This document shows, one piece after another, positions 1 to 13,406 of a DNA stretch of 64,000 bases. The stretch lies in NCBI RefSeq assembly GCF_022267375.1, contig NZ_JAIZBH010000001.1:2576501-2640500 (forward strand), given 5' to 3'. The notes below the pieces were generated by a model that made no database searches, was not told the DNA's origin, and worked only from the letters and a program-made list of their open reading frames with translations. How positions within the stretch are numbered: position 1 is the first letter of the stretch; each line of letters opens with the position of its first letter. Origin of the DNA: Leptospira sanjuanensis. Its GTDB lineage: Bacteria; Spirochaetota; Leptospiria; Leptospirales; Leptospiraceae. The translations under genes and the position numbers were made by a program.

Positions 1-2
1 AT

Positions 3-509
3 AAATTCATTCCAGGGCGATTGCTTTTGGTTGGGATCTTATTTTCGATTCTTCCCGACGCGGATGTGATCGCGTTTAAATTCGGAATTCCGTATGAAAA
101 CGATTGGGGTCATCGGGGCTTCAGTCATTCGATTTTGTTCGGATGCTCCCTTTCCGTTTTGGCCTGCGTTTTGGTGCGCTGGTTTCGCGCGAGAATCGAG
201 GTTGTTCTTTTGTTTTTATGCGTCTCGATCGTTTCCCACGGGGTCTTGGACGCAATGACGAGCGGAGGACTCGGAGTCGGATTTTTAATCCCCTATTCTT
301 CCGAACGTTTCTTTTTCGATCAAAGACCGATCCGTGTTTCTCCCATCGGAATCAAAAACTTTTTGACAGAACGCGGTCTTACCGTTCTGAAATCGGAATG
401 GGTTATCGTGTGGATTCCGCTTTTATCGATTTCGGCTTCTTTCCTTTTTCTGAGGACGTTGGTGCGCTGGATCGCGACTCGGATCGGCGGAAACAAAAGA
501 GACAAGTAG
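3..509 (+). CDS. YdjM/DUF457-like membrane metal-dependent hydrolase (5' partial)
   Basis: The reading frame is open from the left edge of the window, so the true start lies upstream. The visible part is a small polytopic membrane protein. It has the family's PDADV motif near its start, a WGHRGFSHS motif (His cluster, putative metal site) and a later [12 protein letters not shown] motif, with hydrophobic segments between them. These motifs are typical of the YdjM/LexA-regulated membrane hydrolase family, whose physiological substrate is not settled. The C-terminus is basic (RIGGNKRDK). Assignment to the family is fairly safe; enzymatic activity is inferred from the family only. Confidence 0.75.
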   Translation, partial: KFIPGRLLLVGILFSILPDADVIAFKFGIPYENDWGHRGFSHSILFGCSLSVLACVLVRWFRARIEVVLLFLCVSIVSHGVLDAMTSGGLGVGFLIPYSSERFFFDQRPIRVSPIGIKNFLTERGLTVLKSEWVIVWIPLLSISASFLFLRTLVRWIATRIGGNKRDK

Positions 510-793
510 TAAATAGAATGCGATTGCAGGAGTTCCCACAAAAACCACGGCAGAATCTGATCGAAAGCCGAAAAGGTTCCGACAAGATTTTCAGTTTTGA
601 TTTGCGAACCGGAAATGTTTGTGATTGAGAAAAATCTGCCGCATCTTCCCGGCGCCTCAAAACTTAACAGCCCGCTTCGATTGTAGCTCGCCGTCCCGCC
701 TGAAATTGGGCGTTACGAAAAAATTTCAGAGTGTTTGATCGTATCTACGACAAGTTTGCAAATTTCAAGTGGCTCGAAAATCCTGGCAACAAC

Positions 794-1084
794 ATGAAAC
801 AATTTATCGTAGTTCTTCGTTATCTCACGCCGATCGAAACGGTCGACCAATACGTAATCCCGCATCGGGAACATTTATCCAAAGGATACGAACAGAAAAT
901 TCTACTCGCATCCGGCCCTCAAGAACCGAGAACCGGAGGAATTCTAATCGCGAGATCCAATTCCCGCAAAGAATTGGAAGCGTTCTGTCATCAAGATCCG
1001 TTCTACACGAACGGAGTCGCGGAATTCCAAATCATAGAATGGAATCCCGTCAAACATCAGAAAGAATTCGAGTTCTGGCTTTAA
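794..1084 (+). CDS. YciI family protein
   Basis: A 96-residue protein starting [13 protein letters not shown]. It shows the YciI/dimeric alpha-beta barrel layout: an N-terminal strand, a His-containing helix ([12 protein letters not shown]), a strand with GPQEPRTGG, and a C-terminal [16 protein letters not shown] segment. YciI-like proteins are small dimers, some linked to hydrolase or dehalogenase-type chemistry, but most have no known substrate. A longer frame begins at a GTG at 731, but its 21 extra residues do not look like the family. I therefore prefer the ATG at 794. Confidence 0.8.
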   Translation: MKQFIVVLRYLTPIETVDQYVIPHREHLSKGYEQKILLASGPQEPRTGGILIARSNSRKELEAFCHQDPFYTNGVAEFQIIEWNPVKHQKEFEFWL

Positions 1085-1091
1085 CCCTTTT

Positions 1092-2417
1092 TTAGACCTT
1101 GCCCAACTCGTAGACGTCTACGGGTTGTTCCCTTCCTTTGACTTGGATGGAAGAAAGATGTCTTCCCGGAATACCGGCTTTGATATCTTCGTAAACGGCG
1201 TGCGTCACTAAAAGTTTTGTTCCGAATTCCTTGTTCAACTGCTCCACTCTCGAAGCGAGATTGACCACGTCTCCGATGATCGTGTATTCCTTTCTCGCTT
1301 CGGAGCCCACGTTACCCGTCATCGCCTCTCCGGAATGAAGACCGATTCCGATTTGGGTTTCCGGAATTTTTCCTTCCTGATTCAAAAACTCGATCTTTTT
1401 CAAAAGCTCCAAGGAGGCGTTCACCGCGTTCTTAACGTCGTTTCCTCCGTCCGAAATCGGAGCGCCGAACACGGCCATAAAACCGTCGCCTAAAAATTTG
1501 TTAATCATCCCGTTGTGCATGTTCACGATGTCGATGAGATGGGAAAAAATATAATTGAGATAATCGATGACTTCTCCCGGAGATCGTTTTTCGGAGAATC
1601 TCGTAAAGTTGCGGATGTCCAAAAACATCACGCAGACGTGTTTGAACTCGGAGAAACTTTCGTTTTTCTGTTCGAGAAGACGATCCACAACGTCCGGAGA
1701 AACATACTGGCCGAACATTCCGACCACCTTGTTTTTCTCTTGAACCGCATCCATCGCGGAAATTAAAGATCGTCTCAATTGAAGTCCCACAAGACCCGCG
1801 GCCACGCCGCCGAACGTAAACAAGAGCCCTTTGGAAAGAAACGGCGCGACCGAATTGAAGAAATTGATCGGCATCAGGATTTGGTTTTTCGGAATATAAT
1901 AAATCGCTAAACCCAACAATTGCGCCCCCGCGACAAAACCCGTAAACGCGCTCAACCAAAATTCGAGACGCAAAACCGACAGGATGATAAACGCAAAAAA
2001 GGTCAAAACCGCAGGAGAATACAACGGAATCAGAGGAGACTGAAACGCTTCGATATTCAACCAAATAAGCAAAGACACGGAAGAAACTTCGATAAACGCG
2101 TTTCCGAATCTCGCGATCGGGAATACCACTTTCCTCTTCTTAAGATAACGATTGAAGATTCGATTTGCAAGCAACTCGTAGAGCGCGGTTCCCACGTTGA
2201 CTCCGACAACCGCCACGTAAGGAAAATTACCGCCCGTTTCCTTGTCGATCCATTCGTGAAAGAGACTAAAAACGATCACCATTAAAGCGGAAGAAAACGT
2301 AAAAAAACCGCAGAGAATTTTCGTTCGAACGATTTCGCTTTTTAGAATTTCATAAGAAAGCGGATCCATCGTTTGTTTCTTAAATTTCTTGGTCAATTCT
2401 TGGATTGGGTTGGCCAT
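1092..2417 (-). CDS. Membrane-anchored class III adenylate/guanylate cyclase
   Basis: A 441-residue protein. Residues 35-215 hold about six hydrophobic segments; residues 260-437 form a class III nucleotide cyclase catalytic domain. Visible key residues are the metal-binding Asp267 (MFLDIRNFTRFS) and Asp311 (FLGDGFMAVFG), the KEYTIIGD segment at 376-383, and NLASR at 386-390 with the transition-state Asn and Arg. The enzyme should make cAMP (or cGMP) at the inner membrane, with the membrane part acting as sensor or anchor. The Lys before EYT favours ATP as substrate, but I would not insist. The gene converges on the YciI gene, with 7 bp between their stops. Confidence 0.9.
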   Translation of the reverse strand: MANPIQELTKKFKKQTMDPLSYEILKSEIVRTKILCGFFTFSSALMVIVFSLFHEWIDKETGGNFPYVAVVGVNVGTALYELLANRIFNRYLKKRKVVFPIARFGNAFIEVSSVSLLIWLNIEAFQSPLIPLYSPAVLTFFAFIILSVLRLEFWLSAFTGFVAGAQLLGLAIYYIPKNQILMPINFFNSVAPFLSKGLLFTFGGVAAGLVGLQLRRSLISAMDAVQEKNKVVGMFGQYVSPDVVDRLLEQKNESFSEFKHVCVMFLDIRNFTRFSEKRSPGEVIDYLNYIFSHLIDIVNMHNGMINKFLGDGFMAVFGAPISDGGNDVKNAVNASLELLKKIEFLNQEGKIPETQIGIGLHSGEAMTGNVGSEARKEYTIIGDVVNLASRVEQLNKEFGTKLLVTHAVYEDIKAGIPGRHLSSIQVKGREQPVDVYELGKV

Positions 2418-2548
2418 GATTCGATCAGCTCCGATAATTTTTCGACCTTCCGATTATAACCGCAAAGATCAGGATTGGAAATAACTTTCGGACTGCTTCC
2501 AAAAAGAAAACTACAAATCCCGTTTTAGGAAAAAAAGATTTCAAACGA

Positions 2549-3463
2549 TCAGGATCTGCTCCAATTCTCATGATTCAAAAGAAACTCTTTGATACGCTTT
2601 CCAAAGGAAGAATTCATTCCTTCTTTCAACACGGATGCGAACAGAAAATCGAACTCTTCGCTCCAAGAGTCTCTTTTGACTTTTCCCTGCCTTAAAACAT
2701 TCCATTTTATAAAGAGGATTTTTTTGCAAAGCGTGGATTGGGAATCGTCGAGTAAATGAGAACTTAATAATTTTAGAATAGAGTAAATTCGAAATCGATC
2801 CATGACCGGAAACCGAAACGACAATTGATCTTCGTGACCTCCGTACCGAACGAGCAAGGGTTCGTCCAACAAGGCAACCGGATGACGAGAAGTAATCCTC
2901 ACCCAAAGATCGTAGTCTTCGCAAGCCGGAAGATCCTCGTCCATTCCCCCCGAACTTTGATAGAGATCTTTTTTCAGCAGAACGGAGGAAGGAGTAACGC
3001 TGCAAAAATCCAAACTCTGTTCAAAGATCCATCCGTCTTTTTTTGCAAGATACGCGGGAGGATTGACTCGCTTTCCATGACGAACCCAAATCTCTTGCGA
3101 CTGAAGAATCGTTGTCTGCGGATGGTTTTGGATAAAACCCCACTGACGTTCCAATTTTTCGGGAAGCCATTCGTCATCCGAGTCCAAAAACGCGATCCAA
3201 TCGTTGCGTGCGATTTCCACGCCCTTGTTTCTTGCGTGACTCACTCCTTTGTGTTCTAAAGGGAGAATGACGATGCGGCTTTGTTCCTCTCCAAATTCTT
3301 TTTCGAGTTTCGAAACCGTGGAATCGGTGGAACCGTCGTCCACGACGATGATTTCTTTTGGGAGGAGCGTTTGTGCAAGAACCGCGGAGATCGCTTTGAA
3401 AACCTTTGCCTCCCGGTTGAACGTCGGAATGACGACCGAAATCGGCGCCCTGCGTTCGTTCAT
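2549..3463 (-). CDS. Family 2 glycosyltransferase
   Basis: A 304-residue GT-A fold glycosyltransferase. The N-terminus has the PISVVIPTFNR opening, then VVDDGSTDST for the nucleotide-sugar site, and LDSDDEW for the DXD metal-binding motif. A later CEDYDLWVR segment is typical of bacterial GT2 enzymes that build surface polysaccharide. The start is set at MNERRAPIS, because the longer frame only adds ten residues from the upstream gene. Its ATG overlaps the TGA of the upstream O-antigen ligase-like gene (ATGA), so the two are translationally coupled. It probably adds a sugar to lipopolysaccharide or another envelope glycan; the sugar cannot be read from sequence. Confidence 0.88.
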   Translation of the reverse strand: MNERRAPISVVIPTFNREAKVFKAISAVLAQTLLPKEIIVVDDGSTDSTVSKLEKEFGEEQSRIVILPLEHKGVSHARNKGVEIARNDWIAFLDSDDEWLPEKLERQWGFIQNHPQTTILQSQEIWVRHGKRVNPPAYLAKKDGWIFEQSLDFCSVTPSSVLLKKDLYQSSGGMDEDLPACEDYDLWVRITSRHPVALLDEPLLVRYGGHEDQLSFRFPVMDRFRIYSILKLLSSHLLDDSQSTLCKKILFIKWNVLRQGKVKRDSWSEEFDFLFASVLKEGMNSSFGKRIKEFLLNHENWSRS

Positions 3464-5532
3464 AAATATTTTTGAATGCGAAACCGGGCGCACAATTTTC
3501 TCGGTTCGGGATCGATCGGCTCCTCAATCCAAAAAAACAGAGTCGAAAGCGGACTCGGAACATCGCGCAAAGTACATTCCGTTTTTAGAATATTCTTACC
3601 TTCGATCGTACGGAGACTCCATTCATCCCGAGGTATATCCTGTTTGTATTGCTTATAAGGAACGAACTCCGCCCCTTCCGTGGAAAAAGAAAGATCCACG
3701 AATCCAAAACCCCTGGCCGGATATACGTCATATATGGCCGGTTTGGAAACAAGGACGATTTGCCCCTTCCCTTCCAAGATCAGCGCCTCGTACGGGTCCG
3801 GGTTTCCCGGAGGAAAATAAATTCCGGAACGATACAGAGTTGTCGGAAACAAAACCCAGGAACCCAAAAGAAGAATCAAACCTCCCAGCGCGGAAACGTG
3901 AGATTTTTTACATTCAAAACCTCGAATATTATATGCGGTTTGTGAAAGCCACAATTTTACCCGAGCGACGTTCCTTTCCACGAAAGATTCTCGTCCTTCT
4001 TCCTTTGAAGAAGAAAACACGGCGAACAAAGCGATCCACTGAAAATATACCGCTCTCAAGTAAAACCATTCTTGAAAAAAAGAATATACGAATACCGCGA
4101 ATACGGATCCGAACACAAGGGAGGTTTCCGCTAACGATCGGCCTTTTCGTTTCCCCGCTAAGAATTCATAAAAAAGAAATCCCCAAAGCGCCGCATAAAC
4201 GGCCGCTCCGAACACGCCGATTCCGGAAAAAATCTGTAAAAACTGATTGTGAGCCGTATGATACGGACTTTGTCTTCCTTCTTGGTTCAAACAACATTCG
4301 TTGTACCATCCGAAACTTTCGAAACCTCCGCCAAACAACGGTTTTTCGAAAAAGAGTTTCGTACCCGCTAAAAAATGGGAAAGACGTTCCACATCGCCCG
4401 TTCCCGCATTCGTCGCGATTACGACAAAAGGGAATACGATTCCGGCGATCACGAACAGAAAGGATAAAAACGCAGAAAAAACGGAAACGATCTTTTCCTT
4501 ATTCCCCAATCGAAAAAACGCAAATACAAACGCGCTCATTCCCAAAAAAGCAAGAAACGAAAGAACCCCGCCTCTCGCACCGATCCAAAAAAAAGTCACC
4601 GCTAAAACGAAGACGAGGAGAATCAAGAACGGAACCCTAAGTTTTCGGAAACGATCCGTGGCCTCGGAAAACAACCAATAAAATAAAAACGGAAGACTCG
4701 CGATCAAATGGATCGCAAACCAGCTTCGGTTCCAATACAAGGATTGGATCGCCGATAGGGGCAAATAACGTTCCAAAGAAGGAATCAAAGAATGCGGAAG
4801 CGCGGCAAGTTTATATCCGTCCAACCAACGATGATAACCGTCTAACGTTGATTTTGCGAATGGGAAAAAATATTCCGTCCATCCCGCAAATACCGCGATC
4901 AAAATTCCGAATGAAATTCCGGCCGCATAATCCAAAAAAACGGAATCGGGTTTTGTTCGATCCGACGACCCTGCGGCGAGTTGGTTTCTAGAAAGCAAAC
5001 CGAATACGAACAAAATTCCCAAGAGCAAAAGTTTCCAGGGATAAATCGGTTCCAACTCCGTGGAATGCAAAAACCAAAACCAGCCTTTGCGATAAAATCG
5101 AAGATCCGAAAGCAGATCGGGATTTGCCAAAAGACTCGAAAAAGCCGTTCCGAAAAACAAAAGCAAAAGGATTCCGAGCGGACGTTTCCAGAATTCGTTT
5201 TGCAGAATTCGATTTCCGTGCAGACGATTTTCCGCGATTCCGCGCAGGGACCAAACGATCCAAAGACAATCCTGAAGTTCCAGAAATCTTCCGCCCGGAT
5301 GATTTCCGAAAAACACGCCGCTCGCCGCGAGAACAAAGGTCGCGATCCTTGGAACGAACGAATCTAAAATCGAAAATAAAATTAAAAGAGCGGCAAAGCC
5401 GATTCTAAACTTCCAAGGATAAAAAGACAATAAGGGGAGAAGGATCAAAATCGAAACGAAACCCCAAAGCAAGGACCGAATGTTCCCGTCTTCGTTCGCA
5501 TCCAAGATTCGATAGAGAATCCGATTTTTCAT
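3460..5532 (-). CDS. O-antigen ligase/Wzy-like polytopic membrane protein
   Basis: A 690-residue protein with about a dozen hydrophobic segments through residue 500. A large periplasmic loop contains [10 protein letters not shown] and the [19 protein letters not shown] segment, the H-N-x-(F/Y)-L pattern seen in O-antigen ligase and polymerase proteins. The final 150 residues form a mostly soluble extra domain, making it longer than most WaaL/Wzy proteins. The ATG at 5532 is preferred over the longer frame, whose 57 extra residues are polar and Cys-rich. It overlaps the glycosyltransferase start by 4 bp. It probably polymerises or ligates glycan at the periplasmic face; which one cannot be decided. 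Confidence 0.8.
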   Translation of the reverse strand: MKNRILYRILDANEDGNIRSLLWGFVSILILLPLLSFYPWKFRIGFAALLILFSILDSFVPRIATFVLAASGVFFGNHPGGRFLELQDCLWIVWSLRGIAENRLHGNRILQNEFWKRPLGILLLLFFGTAFSSLLANPDLLSDLRFYRKGWFWFLHSTELEPIYPWKLLLLGILFVFGLLSRNQLAAGSSDRTKPDSVFLDYAAGISFGILIAVFAGWTEYFFPFAKSTLDGYHRWLDGYKLAALPHSLIPSLERYLPLSAIQSLYWNRSWFAIHLIASLPFLFYWLFSEATDRFRKLRVPFLILLVFVLAVTFFWIGARGGVLSFLAFLGMSAFVFAFFRLGNKEKIVSVFSAFLSFLFVIAGIVFPFVVIATNAGTGDVERLSHFLAGTKLFFEKPLFGGGFESFGWYNECCLNQEGRQSPYHTAHNQFLQIFSGIGVFGAAVYAALWGFLFYEFLAGKRKGRSLAETSLVFGSVFAVFVYSFFQEWFYLRAVYFQWIALFAVFSSSKEEGRESFVERNVARVKLWLSQTAYNIRGFECKKSHVSALGGLILLLGSWVLFPTTLYRSGIYFPPGNPDPYEALILEGKGQIVLVSKPAIYDVYPARGFGFVDLSFSTEGAEFVPYKQYKQDIPRDEWSLRTIEGKNILKTECTLRDVPSPLSTLFFWIEEPIDPEPRKLCARFRIQKYL

Positions 5533-5680
5533 ACGGATACTATGTTCCGGAGGACTTTTTAAGAAACGATAAAAACAAGGGCGGCCTACGCTCCTCGTGC
5601 CGTTTCCGCGGGAATTCTTCGGATTTTTTTGTTTCCAGCAGAGCGAGGTTTCTGAAATAGTCGTACTTGCGTTCTCATTT

Positions 5681-5983
5681 ATGCAGCAATTGGAAGAATC
5701 CACAATCTATCCCGATAAGAATTCGTTTCGAGTCGTGTTCCGCAAGAATATCTGTTCCGTGGAATCCGATGAGATCGACGTGATTCTTTCCCAGATCCGC
5801 GAGATTCGTCCGACGGAAGTGGTTCTGGATATGACTCCCGTGGTCGCCATTCCCTCCATGGTTTTAAACCGTATTCTAAAATTTATTTCCGAATTGAAAA
5901 AGGACGAGATCCGGATTTCGGAAGTGAAACTGAGCGAAGGATTGCAGCTCGTGCTTTCCAAACTCAAAATCAATCTGGGATGA
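5681..5983 (+). CDS. STAS-domain-like small protein
   Basis: A 100-residue protein with the alternating strand/helix pattern of STAS (anti-sigma-factor antagonist) domains. It contains SFRVVFRKN, then [24 protein letters not shown], where a phosphorylatable Ser would be expected, and ends [13 protein letters not shown]. The Ser in IPS lies near the canonical position, but the family match is weak. The start is the ATG at 5681, dropping 28 residues of a longer frame. Its stop overlaps the next ATG by 4 bp, so it is coupled to the Cys-rich gene downstream and may belong to the same operon as the MbnP/MbnH-like pair. Confidence 0.6.
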   Translation: MQQLEESTIYPDKNSFRVVFRKNICSVESDEIDVILSQIREIRPTEVVLDMTPVVAIPSMVLNRILKFISELKKDEIRISEVKLSEGLQLVLSKLKINLG

Positions 5984-6417
5984 AATCCTTCCTTTCCATC
6001 TTCGTTTCCGTTTCGATTCTTTTCCAAGCCGTCGTTTTTTCCAGCGGATTGTTCGGTTGCGTTCTCTCCGAAAAGGCGAAACTCTGCGAATGCAACCACG
6101 GAAGCAAGGCCCAGAAACACACAAACCGCGAAGACAAACGTTTTTCGAAAAAGCTACGTTCCGAGGGTAAATCGACCGTTGCTCAAAAACTTCCCGATTG
6201 TCATTCGGCCGCGTCCGGCGAAATCCATTCCTGTTCCTGTAAAAAGACGGAAAATAAACTTTCCCAGCTCGGCGCGTTCTATTCGGCGTTTTTTTCCCCC
6301 GAAAGCGCGTCGGATCTAAACCACGAACCCGGCTTGCTCCAAATTATCACTTTAGAATATTCTAATTTTGGAATTCTCGTCGGCTTCTCCCTTTTAAAAC
6401 CCCCTCGACTCTCCTGA
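5980..6417 (+). CDS. Small Cys/His-rich exported protein, putative metal-binding
   Basis: A 145-residue protein with an N-terminal hydrophobic segment (residues 5-27, signal peptide or anchor). A polar middle part carries clustered ligands: CECNH near residue 37, CH in LPDCHSA, and HSCSCKK near residue 85. A second hydrophobic stretch lies near the C-terminus. I do not recognise a named family. The ligand clusters and its place directly upstream of MbnP/MbnH-like genes suggest copper or other metal binding in the envelope; that is inference. Its start overlaps the stop of the STAS-like gene (ATGA). The 172 bp after it, before the MbnP-like gene, are GC-richer and may hold an internal promoter. 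Confidence 0.65.
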   Translation: MKSFLSIFVSVSILFQAVVFSSGLFGCVLSEKAKLCECNHGSKAQKHTNREDKRFSKKLRSEGKSTVAQKLPDCHSAASGEIHSCSCKKTENKLSQLGAFYSAFFSPESASDLNHEPGLLQIITLEYSNFGILVGFSLLKPPRLS

Positions 6418-6589
6418 TTTTTCGAAACCTTTTTTTGCCCGTCGGAGCGACCCCGCCCAGGCTCGGCGTTTTTTTCGCAGCGAACTTAGTGGAGTCCGCT
6501 GAAAAAGTCGCCGTTTTCGTCCCGCGAATCCGTTTCAATTCCGCAACGTTCCGTTCAGGGCTCGATTTTGAATACATTAGGAGATTTTT

Positions 6590-7537
<948 letters not shown>

Positions 7538-7593
7538 TAAAACTCGATCGTTTTACAAAGGCTCGGGGATTCTCGAGCCAGGGAGAAAGAAAC

Positions 7594-8764
<1,171 letters not shown>

Positions 8765-8793
<29 letters not shown>

Positions 8794-9654
8794 GATTCTT
8801 TTTTTATCCGTCTTCTTCCTATTCGGATGCACTTTCGGCTCCGTGGGAGATTCCAGAAAGGAAGAAGCGAAGATGCTGCAGAGACTGCTGACCTTGTATG
8901 GAGAAAGGCCTGCCACGTTCAAAGCGAATCTGTATTATACGGACGATCAGCAAGATTCGAATATCGGAAACTTTGACGCGGTTTCCGGCGCAACCACATA
9001 CAGCCTTCAACTGCAAACGGGCTCTAAGATCGTTTGGGACGGAATCGGGATTCGGGTAAATCCGAACCCCGTCCCCACAGTTCCCGGTCAAACAAGAACG
9101 TTAGACGAAACTTCTCCGGAAGAACATTCGACCCATTCCCACACTCCGTATACGGTTCCCCTGGATCTTCCGGTCACTTCTCCGTACGGACAGGAATACG
9201 GAACGACTTCGTTTAACGATACAAACTTGGAAACGATCACGGAGACGATTTTAACCGGGGACGTTCACACCTCCGCGGCTCCTTTGATTTCCGGAATTCC
9301 TTCGGGGTATTTGGCTTCGGTGAAATACAAGATTCAATCGATGACTCTTACGTTTCAGATGACGGCCCCCGTCGCAAAGACGATCCGGCTTCAAACGTCG
9401 TCCTTTACGGTGGAGCTGTTTCCTAGATGCAGATTCGACGTCGTCCCCCAAAAACAGGGAAGTTTTCCGGTCACCTGGAAAATGAACGGACTCTTTCAGG
9501 ATCAAAGCGGAACGTCGATCCTGGCATCGATCGCGGCGTTGACAAGTCCGGTCGATATCAATCCGTATCAAAACGCAAATCTCTACAATCTGATTCTTGC
9601 CAACTTTCAGCAGCAGGACCGGATTCTGTATCAAACGGGATGCAGCCTATTTTA

Positions 9655-9655
<1 letters not shown>
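8765..9655 (+). CDS. Hypothetical lipoprotein in MbnP/MbnH-like cluster
   Basis: A 296-residue exported protein. The N-terminus has a hydrophobic run ending FLFGC at Cys22, a plausible spirochaetal lipobox. A His-containing segment ([10 protein letters not shown], about residue 116) precedes a [10 protein letters not shown] stretch. The rest is rich in beta-strand patterns, with Cys in FPRCRFDV and a C-terminal QTGCSLF. I do not recognise a named family. The gene starts 29 bp inside the end of the di-haem gene and its stop overlaps the next ATG by 1 bp (TAATG), so it is firmly in the operon. The His cluster may bind metal, by inference only. Confidence 0.75.
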
Positions 9656-10683
<1,028 letters not shown>

Positions 10684-10757
10684 AAACTACATTCAAAAAT
10701 CGGCAAGTCCTGAAACGGGTTTTTCAAACAATGGCAAACGATAAAGTCCGCGTTTGA

Positions 10758-11366
10758 TTAAGGTTTTATTTTCTTTTTGAGAATTCCCTCAAAACCCGCC
10801 GGAGTTTCGAGACCGATCATTTCCATCGCACTTAAGGAATATTGAATGGATCTTCCGTAGAGGACGATCGCGTAAAAATCGTTCCGGTCCCGATCGAACT
10901 TTTCGGCCTGGCCCAATTCTTCTTTTGCCATCCGAAAATAGTTCGCGGCCTTTTCTTCGCGACTTGCCGAGAGCGGAGCATCTTCCGGATGATTTTTTAC
11001 GCGAAGAAAACCTTCCGAATACGATACGATCAGATTCTTTGCGGCCGATTTTCCTTCTATCGCGAAGTCGGCGGTAACTTGCCAAACGGCCCTTTCCAAA
11101 AGGAGTAAGGCTTCTTCCCTTTCCTGAGCGGAACCAGAACGATACGAAGTTCGAAAACGGTCTCTCAAATCGACAATATGATTCCAGTTTTCGGTTTGTT
11201 TTTGAAACGGGATCGCCTTTTTCGATTCTTCCAGAATTCGGATCTTCCGTTCGATCGATTTTTTCTTTTCTCGAAACGAAAGCGTTCCCGCGCTTCCATC
11301 CTGGACAAACAATGCGAATCCGAAAAGAATGGAAACTAGGCTCACGCCGATTTTCGTCCTATTCAT
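10758..11366 (-). CDS. Hypothetical exported alpha-helical protein
   Basis: A 202-residue protein when started at MNRTKIG, with a signal peptide (SLVSILFGFALFVQDGSAG). The mature part is almost wholly helical and charged, with coiled-coil-like segments (FREKKKSIERKIRILEESKKA and KAANYFRMAKEELGQAEKF). I do not recognise the family; leptospiral genomes carry several such proteins. It lies 37 bp after the next gene upstream on the same strand (11404-12420) and is probably co-transcribed with it. It converges on the barrel gene. Confidence 0.65.
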   Translation of the reverse strand: MNRTKIGVSLVSILFGFALFVQDGSAGTLSFREKKKSIERKIRILEESKKAIPFQKQTENWNHIVDLRDRFRTSYRSGSAQEREEALLLLERAVWQVTADFAIEGKSAAKNLIVSYSEGFLRVKNHPEDAPLSASREEKAANYFRMAKEELGQAEKFDRDRNDFYAIVLYGRSIQYSLSAMEMIGLETPAGFEGILKKKIKP

Positions 11367-11403
11367 ACTTTTCGAATTCATACTTTCCAAGTTTCGAATA
11401 TTC

Positions 11404-12420
11404 TTAATTGGTCGGAGCCGGTTTTGCAGGAATCGGAGGAAGAGTTTCCTTTTGCACCATATCGTCCGTACGAATTTCGTCGTTACTCATATCCATCAGT
11501 GAAATTCTTCCCGAAGTGATGATCGAATAGTTGTCGTCGTGGATTTCCAAAACATCGATCGGTTTGTCCTTCGCTTCTCCCGGAGGAACGATCTTCCTTT
11601 GAATGAGATCGTTGTCTATGTAGTTGATCAGGGTGTTTCTGATCCTTTCGTAATCGGTGATGTTTTCTTTTTCCGCGGCGGTTCTAATATCGTCGAGGTT
11701 GACGAATTGATATTCCGGTTTATCCTCCGCCGGAGTTTTGGAAGCGATCATCGCAAGGAGAGCGAATCGTCTCGCCCTTCTCGCGATCTTGATCCCTTCG
11801 CTATGAAGAAGAAGTTTATAACGGAACTGATACGGAGCGGAATTGTAAGCCGTGGTGAAATGATCCTCGGAACTTTTGAGATCTCGGAAACCGAGCCTTA
11901 AAAGATGCTGCGCGATCTTATCGTTGCTGCGAACGATCAACGGAGAAGCGAATTCCAAAATCACTCTTGAGTTTTGAAGATATTGTTCGTGAGTCGCCTG
12001 ATAGAGATCCTTCATTTCCCCTTGAGCGCTTCGAAGGTTCTTAAAAGAAAGACTATAATTGCTCTGGAAATACCACATGTTTCCGTTGAAGTCGAACTGA
12101 TTCGCCTTTTTTAGACTTCCGTACGAAGGAATGCCGGCCAGTTTTTTATAGAGTTCTTCCTTTCCCGCCGTAGTTGCCGCGGGTGCGGAAGCGGAAGCGG
12201 CTTCCGTTTTCGTACTGTTAGGCGGAGTTTTATCCTGAGCCGCGGCGCCTTCATCCAGAATCGGAGTTAGATTGCTCACGCAGATGTTGATGAACTTAAG
12301 ATTGATCTTATTCTCACCAATTAAAATTCCGAGGTTGGTTTGATCCGGCGAAACGGCCCAAAGCAGTTCTACGGACACGAGGATGATTGCGATCAGTATT
12401 ATTTGAATTCTGGAAACCAT
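11404..12420 (-). CDS. Hypothetical leptospiral protein with N-terminal membrane anchor
   Basis: A 338-residue protein starting MVSRIQIILIAIILVSVELLWAVSP, a signal-anchor segment. An Ala/Pro/Thr-rich linker of about 40 residues follows (ASASAPAATTAGKE), then a helical domain with many charged residues and a Pro-rich tail (PPIPAKPAPTN). No known domain was recognised. The ATG at 12420 is preceded on the minus strand by AAGAGAGAAAG, a better context than the TTG six codons upstream. It is divergent from the gene at 12652, with 231 bp between them. Confidence 0.65.
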   Translation of the reverse strand: MVSRIQIILIAIILVSVELLWAVSPDQTNLGILIGENKINLKFINICVSNLTPILDEGAAAQDKTPPNSTKTEAASASAPAATTAGKEELYKKLAGIPSYGSLKKANQFDFNGNMWYFQSNYSLSFKNLRSAQGEMKDLYQATHEQYLQNSRVILEFASPLIVRSNDKIAQHLLRLGFRDLKSSEDHFTTAYNSAPYQFRYKLLLHSEGIKIARRARRFALLAMIASKTPAEDKPEYQFVNLDDIRTAAEKENITDYERIRNTLINYIDNDLIQRKIVPPGEAKDKPIDVLEIHDDNYSIITSGRISLMDMSNDEIRTDDMVQKETLPPIPAKPAPTN

Positions 12421-12651
12421 GGCTTTCTCTCTTATCAATATCGGCCTTCCCTACTTTTTCCAAGGAAAAAAAGAGTCCGGATTCCGGCAAAAACGGACGC
12501 TTTCGGGTCGGTTTCGACTCCGAAATTTTATAACGAACGATCCAGGAAAGAATTTCGATTTTTCCCGTTTGGAAAGAAATTTACGGCTTGTCCGCAGATT
12601 GGATTCTTCCTATATGGAAGCGCAAGAATTCAGCTTCGGGGAATAAAGATT

Positions 12652-13386
12652 ATGAAACTCGACACGGTCTCTTTACTCAAATCCACGGCACGGACCTCGT
12701 TTACGATCTTGGTTAATACCGTCTTCTTCTCGTTGATAGGCTGGACTCTCAACTGGATTCTGCTCGCGTTCTTGTTCCCGGAGATGAGAGCGTTGGCATC
12801 GGGGCTCGGAGGAATTCCCGCAGCCAGAGCGGGAGGAATCGGAGCGATTCTCGCGCTCATCATCATCGTCATCGAGCTCTGGCCGATCACCTTAATGGTG
12901 TTAACCTTCGGGATCGCGTTTCCCTTTCTTCATTTTCTGTTCGGAAAAAAATTCGCGGTTTCCAAAGCGTTGCAGATGTTGATCACCGATCATCTCGAAC
13001 CCGTAAGCATCTATCTTTCCGAAAATTTGGAAACGTCGATCCGTAAAAAAGCGGAAACGGACAAATCGGCCGGAAAGAAATTCTCGATTTCGGAACAGAT
13101 TCAAAACCTTCCCTACTATCTCGGCAAACTCGAAGACCTACCTTCTCCCATCCGCTTCCTCGTCAAACGAATGACGGATAAACTCGGAATAGAATCCCTT
13201 TTGAAAGAAATTTCGGGAAGAATACCCGATTCTGAAAATCCGAATCCGGAAGATCTGCAAAAGGCTTTGAAACGAGCGATCGAATTCGCGATCCAAGAAA
13301 CGTTTCTTCCTCCCAACTTGAATTGGTTCTTTGTTCTGGGAGGAATCAACCTCGGTATATTCTTAATTCTTAAAATACTTTTATAA
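12652..13386 (+). CDS. Hypothetical membrane protein
   Basis: A 244-residue protein. It has two or three hydrophobic segments in the first 105 residues (TSFTILVNTVFFSLIGWTLNW, IGAILALIIIVIELWPITLM, FGIAFPFLHFLFG), a charged cytoplasmic-looking middle, and a C-terminal hydrophobic helix (WFFVLGGINLGIFLILKILL). The GGGGAATAAAG before the ATG is a reasonable ribosome binding site. No family was recognised. It converges on the M23 peptidase gene with 20 bp between the stops. Confidence 0.65.
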   Translation: MKLDTVSLLKSTARTSFTILVNTVFFSLIGWTLNWILLAFLFPEMRALASGLGGIPAARAGGIGAILALIIIVIELWPITLMVLTFGIAFPFLHFLFGKKFAVSKALQMLITDHLEPVSIYLSENLETSIRKKAETDKSAGKKFSISEQIQNLPYYLGKLEDLPSPIRFLVKRMTDKLGIESLLKEISGRIPDSENPNPEDLQKALKRAIEFAIQETFLPPNLNWFFVLGGINLGIFLILKILL

Positions 13387-13406
13387 TTCGAACGGAAGGC
13401 TCGCGT

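Noticed and set aside
3249..4640. A 463-codon plus-strand open frame opposite the O-antigen ligase-like gene
   Set aside because: Lys/Arg-rich, low-complexity translation without domain features, lying antisense to a membrane protein with clear family motifs. It is a shadow frame.
6352..6365. TTAGAATATTCTAA palindrome and many related AGAAT/ATTCT patches
   Set aside because: Similar AT-rich patches occur throughout coding regions at a rate that a rough estimate says is near chance for this base composition.
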